From Chryseobacterium gleum (GTDB taxonomy: Bacteria > Bacteroidota > Bacteroidia > Flavobacteriales_F > PHOS-HE28): a DNA stretch of 61,281 nucleotides. A program made the position numbers and the translations under genes. The stretch is from the NCBI GenBank assembly GCA_945872795.1, contig CAMCAZ010000015.1, forward strand, positions 1 through 61,281, given 5' to 3'. This document shows positions 49,731 through 57,611 of the stretch, in pieces. Numbering within the stretch: the first letter of the stretch is position 1; each line of letters opens with the position of its first letter. The notes beneath the pieces were generated by a model that saw only the letters and a program-made list of their open reading frames with translations, was not told the DNA's origin and searched no databases.

Positions 49731-49770
49731 CGAAACCCTCCGTGGTGCATTGCGTTGAAGGGGACGCATC

Positions 49771-51087
49771 ATGCTCAACTCCAATCGTACTCCGTGGCGT
49801 CGGTGGCCCATCGTGGCATCCGTCGTGTCCTTCATCTTCATCGCGTACGGCGTTGTCCTGGTCTCCCGGTCCACCGCCCTGCAGCAGCGTATTGCCCACG
49901 AGGTGAAGCTGCTGGACGAGCTCAGCACGATCAGCGATGGCATCCACCAGCTGGGCCTGGTGCACCGGGTGGACCTCGGTGCCGGACAGCAGCAATGGCC
50001 AGATGAGCTTCGCCGCCTGCGCGAACGGATCAAGAACACGCATCAGCGTTACGTCGATTCACCCGGCATGGCGGAACTTCCGGCCGCGCTGGAGCGCTCC
50101 CTGCACCAGACCGATTCACTGCACCGACAGACCCTGGCCCATACCGGCGCCTGGAGCGATCTGCGTTCACAGGAGGCCGTGCTGCAGATCATGCTGCAAC
50201 GCGCCCAGAAATCCGTGGACCGCGCCGCCCGCAGCGTGCACGAACAGGGCTTGAGCGCACACTCTGCCACCCTCAGTGCCCGCTGGAGCGAGGCCCGCGT
50301 ACTGCTCATCGCCGCCTGCCTGATGGCCGTGATCATGGCCTGGCTGGTGGGCGTCAGCAACAAACTGCTCCAGCGCAGCCGCATCCATTCGGAGCAACTG
50401 GAGACCGCACGACGCAACCTGGAGACCACCAACAAGGAACTGCGCGAGACCATGCTGAGCAAGGAGGAGAAGGAGGTGATGCTGAAGGAGATCCACCACC
50501 GGGTGAAGAACAACCTCCAGATCGTCAAGAGCCTCATCCGCTTCCAGATGGACCAGGTGAAGGATGAACGCACCCTGGAACTGTTCAACGAATGTGTGAA
50601 CCGCGTCAGCGCCATGGCCCTGGTGCACGAGCAGACCTACCTGAGCAAGGACCTGGCGAACATCGACGTGAACGCCTACCTCTCGCACCTCACCCGTGAC
50701 CTCTGCTATGCCTACACCATCGACACGAAGCTGCACCTGGACGTGCGGATCAACATCCCCACCCTCAGCGTGGAGACCCTGATCCCGCTGGGACTCATCA
50801 TCAACGAGATCATCTCCAACTCCCTGAAGTACGCCTTCAAGGGGCGGAAGGAGGGGACCATCCTGGTGCACCTGGACGGTGACGCGTATGGCGGCATCCA
50901 CCTGCGCATAGGCGATGATGGCGTGGGCCTCCCCGACCGTTCCAAGTGGGAACGCCCCCAGAGCCTGGGCATGGAGCTGATCCACACCCTGGCAGGCCAG
51001 CTGGGCACCACGGTGGAACTGATGTCGGGGCCGGGAACGGTCTTCGCCCTCGCCAGCGTGCAGGAACAGAAGCGCAAACGCGCCTGA
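49771..51087 (+). CDS. Membrane histidine kinase of the HisKA_2 type
   Basis: A 438-residue kinase. An N-terminal membrane helix (IVASVVSFIFIAYGVVLV), a ~150-residue periplasmic helical sensor, a second helix (VLLIAACLMAVIMAWLVG), and a coiled coil precede the dimerisation domain. The phospho-acceptor His is in LKEIHHRVKNNLQIVKSLI, diagnostic of HisKA_2. The ATPase lobe shows INEIISNSLKYAFKG, IGDDGVGLPD and SLGMELIHTLAGQLG. It probably senses an envelope signal. The partner could be one of the receivers encoded ~3 kb upstream, whose type fits, but this is inference. Confidence 0.9.
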   Translation: MLNSNRTPWRRWPIVASVVSFIFIAYGVVLVSRSTALQQRIAHEVKLLDELSTISDGIHQLGLVHRVDLGAGQQQWPDELRRLRERIKNTHQRYVDSPGMAELPAALERSLHQTDSLHRQTLAHTGAWSDLRSQEAVLQIMLQRAQKSVDRAARSVHEQGLSAHSATLSARWSEARVLLIAACLMAVIMAWLVGVSNKLLQRSRIHSEQLETARRNLETTNKELRETMLSKEEKEVMLKEIHHRVKNNLQIVKSLIRFQMDQVKDERTLELFNECVNRVSAMALVHEQTYLSKDLANIDVNAYLSHLTRDLCYAYTIDTKLHLDVRINIPTLSVETLIPLGLIINEIISNSLKYAFKGRKEGTILVHLDGDAYGGIHLRIGDDGVGLPDRSKWERPQSLGMELIHTLAGQLGTTVELMSGPGTVFALASVQEQKRKRA

Positions 51088-51150
51088 CCCGGCGAACCGT
51101 CCATCACCCAAGGCATCGTGGAGCGCCGGACCGGCCTTTGTCCGGCCGGT

Positions 51151-51158
51151 TACCTTTG
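51151..51158 (+). promoter_or_regulatory. Bacteroidetes-type -7 box for the prolyl oligopeptidase gene
   Basis: TACCTTTG matches TAnnTTTG exactly, 34 nt before the ATG at 51193. Just upstream, GCCGGAC (51125-51131) and GTCCGGC (51140-51146) can form a 7-bp hairpin, possibly ending the kinase transcript. Confidence 0.5.
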
Positions 51159-51192
51159 GCGCCGTCCAACCAACCTTGGACACACGTTCACA

Positions 51193-53367
51193 ATGCGCAC
51201 CATCCCCCTATTTGCCCTGCCCGTCGCCCTGCTCGCTCTGCAAGCCTGTGGTGAGGGCGAACCCACAGCCACCGTGGAGAAGATGACCTACCCTGAGACC
51301 CGCCGGGACAGTACCGCCGGAGATACCCTGCACGGCACCTGGATCGCCGACCCCTATCGCTGGCTGGAGAACGACACCAGCGCGGAGACGGCCGACTGGG
51401 TGAAGCGGCAGAACGCGTTGACCCAGGCCCATCTGGCCAAGATCTCCTATCGCGACGCCATCGCCAAGCGCTATGAGGAACTGTACAACTTCCCCAAGGT
51501 GGGATCGCCCTACAAGGTGGGCGAGCTCTACTTCATCAGCAAGAACAGCGGCCTGCAGAACCAGTTCGTGATCAATGTGCGCAAGGGCCTCGATGGGGAG
51601 GACCAGGTCTTCATCGACCCCAATGCCATCGACCCGGCCGGGACCACCACCTTCAGCCTTATGGGTGGCGACCACAAGGACCGCTACATGGCCGTGGGCG
51701 TGCAGAAGGCGGGAAGCGACTGGCAGGACATCACGGTGTACGACCTCGGCACCATGAAGCAGACGACCGATGTGCTGAAGTGGGCCAAGTTCAGCGGAGT
51801 GGCCTGGTACAAGGACGGTTTCTTCTACAGCCGCTATCCGGAGCCCGCCAAGGGCACGGAACTGAGCGCTGCCAGCAAGTTCCAGAAGGTCTATTACCAC
51901 AAACTGGGTGATGCACAGGAGAAGGACGTGCTGGTGTGGGAGAACAAGGTGAACGGCGACCTGTACGTGGGCGCCGGGGTCACCGAAGGCGAGGAATTCG
52001 CCACGCTGTACGTGAGCACCGGGACCGACGGCTTCGAGATGTACTTCCATGACCTGCGCAAGGGTGGCATCCCCAGCCCTTCCACCGCATGGACGCCCCT
52101 CCAGCAGGGCTTCGACCACAAGACGAGCATCGTTGAGTTCGTGCCTGCCACCGGCAAGTTCCTGGTGATGACCGAAGTGGATGCCCCCAACTACCGCCTG
52201 GTGGAGGTGGATCCGGCGAAACCGGCCAAGGAGAACTGGAGGGACATCATCCCCCAGCGGGAACAGCTGCTGGAAGGCGTCAGCACCGGCGGCCCCTACA
52301 TGTTCGCGAGCTACCTGAAGGATGCCACCACGCGCATCCACCGCTTCAAGCTGGACGGCACGGACGAACAGGAGATCCAACTGCCCGACCTGGGCAGTGC
52401 GGGCGGCTTCGGCGGAAAGCGGGACGCCACTTTCGGCTTCTACAGCTTCACCAGCTTCACCGACCCCGGCACCATCTTCAAATACGACTATGCCACGGGC
52501 AAGAGCGAGGTGTTCAGCCGCCCCGAGCTGAAGTTCGACCCCTCACAGTTCGTCACGGAACAGGTGTTCTATCCCAGCAAGGACGGCGCCAAGGTCCCCA
52601 TGTTCATCGTGCACAAAAAGGGCCTGGAGAAGAACGGCAACAACCCGACCCTGCTCTATGCCTACGGTGGTTTCAACGTCAGCCTCTCCCCCAGCTTCAG
52701 CACCAGCCGGATGATCCTGCTTGAACAGGGTGGCGTGTTCGCCCTGGCCAACCTGCGCGGTGGCGGCGAGTATGGCGAGGACTGGCACAAGGCCGGCATG
52801 AAGGAGAAGAAGCAGAATGTGTTCGATGACTTCATCGCAGCTGCGGAATACCTGATCGCCGAGAAGTGGACGGACACCCCGCACCTGGGCGTTAACGGAG
52901 GCAGCAACGGCGGACTGCTCATCGGTGCGGTGATGACCCAGCGTCCCGAGCTCTTCGGCGTGTGCTTCCCCGAGGTGGGCGTGCTGGACATGCTGCGCTA
53001 TCAGAAGTTCACCGCCGGCTTCGGCTGGGTGCCCGAGTACGGCAACGCGGATAACAGCAAGGAGGAACTGGACTACCTGATGAAGTACTCCCCGCTGCAC
53101 AACGTGAGGCCAGCGAAGTACCCGGCCACCATGGTGATGACCGCTGACCACGATGACCGCGTGGTGCCCGCGCACAGCTTCAAGTTCATCAGCACCCTGC
53201 AGCCCGCGCAACAGGGCGACGCGCCCGTGCTGATCCGCGTGCAGGTGCAGGCCGGCCACGGTGCAGGCATGCCCACGAACATGATCATCGATCAGCAGGC
53301 GGACAAGTGGGCCTTCTTCTTCCACAGCATGGGTGTCACACCGACGTTCAAGACCCTAGCGAACTAG
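51193..53367 (+). CDS. Prolyl oligopeptidase family (S9A) lipoprotein
   Basis: A 724-residue serine peptidase. The N-terminus FALPVALLALQACGEGEP carries a lipobox (LQAC), so it is a lipoprotein of the periplasm or outer membrane. A seven-bladed beta-propeller occupies roughly residues 95-430 and gates access to peptides. The alpha/beta-hydrolase part holds the triad: Ser571 in NGGSNGGLLIG, Asp655 in DHDDRVVPAH and His689 in QAGHGAGMP. It should cleave short peptides after proline. The ATG at 51193 follows an exact -7 box. Family and active site are clear; exact specificity is inferred. Confidence 0.93.
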   Translation: MRTIPLFALPVALLALQACGEGEPTATVEKMTYPETRRDSTAGDTLHGTWIADPYRWLENDTSAETADWVKRQNALTQAHLAKISYRDAIAKRYEELYNFPKVGSPYKVGELYFISKNSGLQNQFVINVRKGLDGEDQVFIDPNAIDPAGTTTFSLMGGDHKDRYMAVGVQKAGSDWQDITVYDLGTMKQTTDVLKWAKFSGVAWYKDGFFYSRYPEPAKGTELSAASKFQKVYYHKLGDAQEKDVLVWENKVNGDLYVGAGVTEGEEFATLYVSTGTDGFEMYFHDLRKGGIPSPSTAWTPLQQGFDHKTSIVEFVPATGKFLVMTEVDAPNYRLVEVDPAKPAKENWRDIIPQREQLLEGVSTGGPYMFASYLKDATTRIHRFKLDGTDEQEIQLPDLGSAGGFGGKRDATFGFYSFTSFTDPGTIFKYDYATGKSEVFSRPELKFDPSQFVTEQVFYPSKDGAKVPMFIVHKKGLEKNGNNPTLLYAYGGFNVSLSPSFSTSRMILLEQGGVFALANLRGGGEYGEDWHKAGMKEKKQNVFDDFIAAAEYLIAEKWTDTPHLGVNGGSNGGLLIGAVMTQRPELFGVCFPEVGVLDMLRYQKFTAGFGWVPEYGNADNSKEELDYLMKYSPLHNVRPAKYPATMVMTADHDDRVVPAHSFKFISTLQPAQQGDAPVLIRVQVQAGHGAGMPTNMIIDQQADKWAFFFHSMGVTPTFKTLAN

Positions 53368-53402
53368 TTCACCGCGACGGCGCAACGAGCGCAACGAAAG
53401 GC

Positions 53403-53433
53403 AAGCCCCGATCTCCGCGAGAGGTCGGGGCTT
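53403..53433 (+). terminator. Rho-independent-type hairpin after the prolyl oligopeptidase gene
   Basis: AAGCCCCGA pairs with TCGGGGCTT across a 13-nt loop, 35 nt past the stop codon. The T tail is short (TTTCT). It may act in both directions, since the DUF2490 gene converges from the other side. Confidence 0.75.
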
Positions 53434-53522
53434 TCTGCTGAAGGACTTGCCCGATCAACTCCAACCGATGACCGAGCGCACGGCCTTCAGCGCAGGATGG
53501 CATGAATGGCTTACGACAACCC

Positions 53523-54290
53523 TTACTGCGGGTCGGCCTTCTTTTTGCGCAGGTCCAGGTTGACCACCGCAGCTATATGCAACGTGGCGTTCCTCTGGCT
53601 CAGGTCCTCGCCGTTGGCTGCACCTGGTCGCTCCAGGTCCTGCTGCAGGTATCCGATGAGCAGATTCACCTCTTTCACCGGTCTGTATCCCACCATGGCG
53701 GCCAAGCGGTTCTGATTGAAGCGGTCCACGCCACTGGCGGCTCGGGTGACCAGGAATAATTCCCAGTACGTGTTTGCAGTGAATTTCTCCGATCGTCCGA
53801 TCGGATACGTGAGCCATAGGCGGTAGCGCATCCGGTTGGAGGTGCTGTAGCCATCGAAGACACCTTCATTCCCGGTATCATCCGGAACTATTTGTGCGAT
53901 CCAGCGGTGCTCGATCCGATAGCGGTGTGCCAAGGCCAGCTTCCCCAGACGATGTGTGATCTGCGCCTGCTCGTAGATATGGTGCTCCCAATTCTGGAAC
54001 CGGATCGGGAATTCCCCGAATGGATAATTCTCGTAATAACTATAACCCAACGTGAACATCACCTGATCATTGAGGTGGTAGTTGACAGCCGGGCGGATGA
54101 GCAACTGCTGTGCGCTGGCACCCATGTCGGCGCGCCGGATATGGAACTCAGAGTGTAGGCTCCATTTATCGGCCACCATGTGATCACCCCAGTGGCTGAA
54201 CCAAAAATTCTGGTTGCGCTCCACCACACGATCGCTCTGGGCATGTGCAAAAAGAGGGAACAGGGCAATGGTCAGCAAATGAGTCCTCAT
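53523..54290 (-). CDS. DUF2490 domain-containing outer-membrane protein
   Basis: A 255-residue protein with signal peptide (HLLTIALFPLFAHAQ). The body is a series of amphipathic strands (LIRPAVNYHLNDQVMFTLGY, 20 residues; AHRYRIEHRWIAQ; RMRYRLWLTYPI; NLLIGYLQQDL) as in DUF2490, a family of predicted beta-barrels of Bacteroidota. The RYRIEHRW motif is the family hallmark. Function is unknown. It sits alone between the terminator at 53403 and a ~270-bp gap. Confidence 0.8.
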   Translation of the reverse strand: MRTHLLTIALFPLFAHAQSDRVVERNQNFWFSHWGDHMVADKWSLHSEFHIRRADMGASAQQLLIRPAVNYHLNDQVMFTLGYSYYENYPFGEFPIRFQNWEHHIYEQAQITHRLGKLALAHRYRIEHRWIAQIVPDDTGNEGVFDGYSTSNRMRYRLWLTYPIGRSEKFTANTYWELFLVTRAASGVDRFNQNRLAAMVGYRPVKEVNLLIGYLQQDLERPGAANGEDLSQRNATLHIAAVVNLDLRKKKADPQ

Positions 54291-54329
54291 GTGGGTGGAG
54301 GGTTCTGGGGGGATGTGACAGCGCGCCGA

Positions 54330-54533
54330 TCAATGATGACCGATGTGGAATTGATGGATGCACCCCTGTCCAATAAAACGGTGCAACCGTGCCATCTGTA
54401 GACTGTGCGGTCGGCGGGCATCGGTGCTGTCAAGGAGGAATTCCACGGGCACAGGATCCGACCGTACCAGCAGCGTGCAGTGAACCCGCGACCACAATAA
54501 GAGCGATGAGCCGTAGGCGACCCCAAGGCTCAC
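54330..54533 (-). CDS. Doubtful small open frame between DUF2490 and beta-carbonic anhydrase
   Basis: A 67-codon frame in the 268-bp gap. The C-terminal part (PVPVEFLLDSTDARRPHSL, then QMARLHRFIGQGCIHQFHI) looks somewhat protein-like, but third-position GC is only moderate compared with neighbouring genes and no family is recognised. It could be a small gene or a remnant. Otherwise nothing is seen in this gap. Confidence 0.2.
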   Translation of the reverse strand: MSLGVAYGSSLLLWSRVHCTLLVRSDPVPVEFLLDSTDARRPHSLQMARLHRFIGQGCIHQFHIGHH

Positions 54534-54558
54534 CGCACTCAGCGCAAAAGAGTCCGGT

Positions 54559-55317
54559 TCAATTCAGGAACTCCACGGCGCCGGTCTCCATGTCATAATA
54601 CGCACCGACGATCTTCACCGCACCGGCCTTCACCAGTTCAGCAATGATCGGGCTTTGGGCAAGAATGGTCTCCTGCACATGCAGTACGTTGTTCTTGGCC
54701 ACATGGTCGACGAAAGCCACGTTCGAGCTGACCTTCTCACCGGCGAAGTCCTGCGACTTGGCCACAGCAGGCTGGATCTTGCTCAACATGGCAGTGATGT
54801 TCCCAAGCTCCACCTTGTTGATCGCCGAGACGACCGCACCACAATTCTTGTGGCCCAGGACCACGATCACTTTGGCACCACTGACCTTGGTACCGAACTC
54901 CATGCTTCCCAGCAGGTCCTCGTTCACAATGTTCCCAGCCACCCGGCCCACGAACACAGAACCCAGACCAAGGTCGAACACATCCTCCACGGGGATCCGG
55001 CTATCCAGGCAGGAGAGCACGACCGCCATGGGGAACTGGCCACCAACAGCAGAACGCACTTTCGACATATGGTCGCGCACGGTGAGGTCATTGGCAAGGA
55101 AACGGGCATTACCATCCTTCATGTTCTGGATGATCATTTCCGGGGTCAGGGCTGCCTGCTCCTCGGCGGTCATCGCTTTGGAAAGAACGGGTTTTTGCAC
55201 CTCAGCAGCAGGCACTGCATCAGTGGCTGGTGTTGTCGCAGCCGGATCAGGCGTTCCACAGCCCACAAGGAACGGGAGTACAAATAGGGCGCTCGAAAAA
55301 CGGAACTGGGCGAACAT
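54559..55317 (-). CDS. Exported beta-carbonic anhydrase (lipoprotein)
   Basis: A 252-residue zinc enzyme. The N-terminal signal ends in a lipobox (FLVGC20), followed by an Ala/Thr/Pro-rich linker, so the enzyme is likely anchored in the periplasm or outer membrane. Zinc ligands and the catalytic dyad of beta-CAs are present: Cys103-x-Asp105-x-Arg107 (SCLDSR) and His156-x-x-Cys159 (GHKNC). It interconverts CO2 and bicarbonate. Most bacterial beta-CAs are cytosolic. TATCTTTA at 55353 to 55346 is a 7/8 -7 box upstream. Confidence 0.88.
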   Translation of the reverse strand: MFAQFRFSSALFVLPFLVGCGTPDPAATTPATDAVPAAEVQKPVLSKAMTAEEQAALTPEMIIQNMKDGNARFLANDLTVRDHMSKVRSAVGGQFPMAVVLSCLDSRIPVEDVFDLGLGSVFVGRVAGNIVNEDLLGSMEFGTKVSGAKVIVVLGHKNCGAVVSAINKVELGNITAMLSKIQPAVAKSQDFAGEKVSSNVAFVDHVAKNNVLHVQETILAQSPIIAELVKAGAVKIVGAYYDMETGAVEFLN

Positions 55318-55586
55318 GGTGGAAATGGTTTGGTGATTCTGGCGCTAAAGATATACTCGGACCTCGATCTGATCTAAGCCCTCAGAAGATCTCCTTATTC
55401 GAATACAGCATGGCATACCGGGCAGGCCTGCCGATCGCGCTTATCGCTTGGTGGTACTGTGCATGATCATGCCCCCGACGAACAGGACCGTGTGGTATCC
55501 GGGCATCCCGTCAAGTACAACAGTGACCTGCCACAGACCTCCAGGTCGTCCCAGCTAATACGCACTGGTCGGGGGCTAGGTATTTG

Positions 55587-55594
55587 TAGATTCG
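55587..55594 (+). promoter_or_regulatory. Near-consensus -7 box of the GNAT remnant
   Basis: TAGATTCG is a 7/8 match to TAnnTTTG and lies 7 nt before the ATG at 55602, the same close spacing seen before other genes in this window. Confidence 0.3.
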
Positions 55595-55601
55595 AACGAT
55601 C

Positions 55602-55767
55602 ATGCTTTTCACGCTGCGCCTCTTCCGTCCGGACGACCTGCACGCCCTGGTGAAGCACGCCAACGACCCCATGTGCGCGTCAACCTTACGGATGCCTTCT
55701 CGCACCCCTTCACCGGGGATCTCGAGGCAGATGACGATCGGGTCTACGCGTTGCGGGCCACTGAACT
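55602..55767 (+). pseudogene. GNAT (RimJ/RimL-type) acetyltransferase remnant, frameshifted and truncated
   Basis: The ATG at 55602 encodes LRLFRPDDLHALVKHANDP, the usual N-terminus of RimJ/RimL-like N-acetyltransferases. The expected continuation, VRVNLTDAFSHPFT (family pattern NLTDxFPHPYT), follows in another frame from 55673, so a base was lost in the CCCC run at 55667-55670. After PFT the similarity fades within ~20 codons and the sequence runs into the 3' end of the ABC ATPase gene on the other strand. The acetyl-CoA-binding half is missing. This is a dead 5' fragment. Confidence 0.65.
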
Positions 55768-56449
55768 AGCCCAACTTCTCGATCACCTCGCTGGTGCGCC
55801 GATCGAGTTCCGCGAACAGCGCCCTCTCCAGACCATCCGTGGCCCCGCGCTCAAACACGTTCGCGAACAGGCCATGCTGCAGCAGGTGGATGCGGTCGCA
55901 CACATTGATGAGTGGACCCAGCACGTGCGAGGTGATGAGCACCGTGCGGCCCCGGTCAGCAAGCCGCTTGATCACCGCCTCCAGCACCCGTACCGAGGCC
56001 ATGTCCAGGCCGTTCGTCGGCTCGTCCAGCAGAACCACAGCCCGATCCAGACCAAGCACGCCAAGCAGCGCAAGCTTGCGCCGCATACCAGTGGAATATG
56101 TTGAGATCAGCGTATCGAGCGGCACCTCCAGTAGCTCGTTCAACACCTTCACATCCGCTCCGCCCGGCCCGCTCATGAACAGCTCCAGATACTCGCGTCC
56201 GGTGATGCCCGGATGGAAATAGTTGTCCGTCTCAAGGAAAGCCGTGTTGGCATGACCCATGTCGGCGCCGCTCCAGTGGATGCGGGCCCCGGCATTTCGG
56301 CCGAAGCCATACAGCGCGTTGAGCAGGGTGGTCTTGCCGGCACCGTTGAGGCCCACGATGCCGTGCACTCCTGGGGCCATTTCGTAATGCGGGATGTCCA
56401 GCACGGGCCTGTCGCCATAGGCGGAGTGAAGGTCAGCGATGGTGAGCAT
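55766..56449 (-). CDS. ABC transporter ATP-binding protein
   Basis: A 227-residue ATPase. Walker A is GLNGAGKTTLLNALYG, the signature is YSTGMRRKLALLGVLGLD (a degenerate LSGGQ, as in drug/bacteriocin exporters and ABC-2 systems), Walker B is AVVLLDEPTNGLD and the switch His is in ITSHVL. It powers the membrane protein encoded directly upstream, whose stop overlaps this start by 17 bp. Likely an exporter or a membrane-remodelling ABC-2 type pair; substrate unknown. The 3' end abuts the GNAT remnant. Confidence 0.9.
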   Translation of the reverse strand: MLTIADLHSAYGDRPVLDIPHYEMAPGVHGIVGLNGAGKTTLLNALYGFGRNAGARIHWSGADMGHANTAFLETDNYFHPGITGREYLELFMSGPGGADVKVLNELLEVPLDTLISTYSTGMRRKLALLGVLGLDRAVVLLDEPTNGLDMASVRVLEAVIKRLADRGRTVLITSHVLGPLINVCDRIHLLQHGLFANVFERGATDGLERALFAELDRRTSEVIEKLG

Positions 56450-57434
56450 GGAAGTAAGCGTTGAGGTTGGCGCAGGCCTTGGGCCATTCGGTGAGGAGCA
56501 TCACGAGCGGCACCACGGATAGGCCGGGCAAAATGGCGAAGAGCACGGCGATGGTCAAGTAGGCGCCATTGGCCTCCAGGCGTGCGCTGGGTCGGTAGTT
56601 GGCGTATTTCAGCACCACAGCATAGGCCACCATCGCCACCATGCCAAAGCCGAAGCCCAGGTGTACCCACCACCAGTCGGGCCGGAATAACGTGGCCGCG
56701 ACCAGAACGGGCAGCATCAAACCGCCAATGAGCATCACCGCACCGCGAACTTTGGTCAGCAGGAGTGAGCGGCCATCCGTGGCCGTGGCCAACAGCATGA
56801 CGCGCGGCTCGCACTGCTCCTGGCTGGCCGTGGCTGTCAGTGCAACGATGCCAAGCAGGAAGATCGGCAGTACCGGCAGCCAGCAGAAGGCGAGCGCCGC
56901 CCCCCAGAGCAGCAGGCTGATGGGGTGCGTGGCCTGCAAGAAAGCCCGCCATTCGAAGAGGCGCACGGGGACCCATCGACGCAGCCAGGCGCCGCGCACG
57001 CTCCCGCTCCGAAACACCGGTAGCCAGGCCGCGAGGCAAACCAGCGGGAGCATCCCCGCCACCGCCCATGCGCGAACCGACAGAAGTCCCACGAGCACCG
57101 GCAACACAAGGACACCGTACTCCATGGCCATCGCCTGTCGGGCTTGAGGCACATGGCGGAGCAGGAAGTGCAGGTCTTCACGACGCTGATGGAGACTCCA
57201 TACGATCAACAGCGCGCCACCGGCGAAGGAGGGCACCGCCCGGTGATACTGCAGCATTACACGGTGCAACAGCCATATCGCCGTGACCACCGCGAGGGCC
57301 AGGATGACCAGACCGTACGGCGGGAAGGCCCGGCGCAGCTGCAGCCAACGAAGGCGTAGGAGGATGAAGGGGGCGAACGAAGAGCGCAACGGCCAAATAT
57401 GGGCGATCGGGACGAATGCGGCGGAATGCTCCAT
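56433..57434 (-). CDS. ABC transporter membrane protein
   Basis: A 333-residue protein with about eight hydrophobic helices (YGLVILALAVVTAIWLLHRV, 20 residues; LVLPVLVGLLSVRAWAVAGM, 20; LPVLPIFLLGIVALTA; AVLFAILPGLSVVPLVMLLT, 20). It overlaps the ATPase gene by 17 bp and must be its membrane partner. It matches no permease family I can name. The ATG at 57434 lies 6 bp after the stop of the upstream gene fragment at 57441, so the fragment was the first gene of the same operon. A TTG at 57389 preceded by CATATTTG is an alternative start that would survive loss of that operon promoter. Confidence 0.72.
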   Translation of the reverse strand: MEHSAAFVPIAHIWPLRSSFAPFILLRLRWLQLRRAFPPYGLVILALAVVTAIWLLHRVMLQYHRAVPSFAGGALLIVWSLHQRREDLHFLLRHVPQARQAMAMEYGVLVLPVLVGLLSVRAWAVAGMLPLVCLAAWLPVFRSGSVRGAWLRRWVPVRLFEWRAFLQATHPISLLLWGAALAFCWLPVLPIFLLGIVALTATASQEQCEPRVMLLATATDGRSLLLTKVRGAVMLIGGLMLPVLVAATLFRPDWWWVHLGFGFGMVAMVAYAVVLKYANYRPSARLEANGAYLTIAVLFAILPGLSVVPLVMLLTEWPKACANLNAYFHAHHR

Positions 57435-57440
57435 GACCAG

Positions 57441-57611
57441 TCACATGCCAATGGAGCCGCCAATGCCCAGGATAGCGTCGGCGTATAGCCTGACGCCTCC
57501 GTTCGAGTTGACGTTCAGCCTTGGCTCCAGGTATCCTGTTGCCACTATTTGGAGGAACCGCTCCCGTTCCCCCCATAGAGACTGCCGATCCCGGTCCCCA
57601 CTCACTACTAT
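57441..57611 (-). pseudogene. 3' fragment of a gene cut by the IS630-family element
   Basis: Directly next to the insertion sequence the minus strand reads 56 codons with high third-position GC, in sections VVSGDRDRQSLWGERERF, LQIVATGYLEPRLNV and NSNGGVRLYADAILGIGGSI, then GM and a stop. The end looks like the last strands of a beta-rich or membrane protein. Its stop lies 6 bp before the ABC permease ATG. Across the IS, the frame can be continued into ATG-GTC at 58753 (MVTKAPLRAVL), which would make a 67-residue protein; whether that was the original start is unclear. Confidence 0.5.

Noticed and set aside
48163-51087. NYN nuclease plus kinases as a new defence island
   Set aside because: Genes face different directions with separate promoters, and no nucleotide-sensor, helicase or reverse-transcriptase partner is present.
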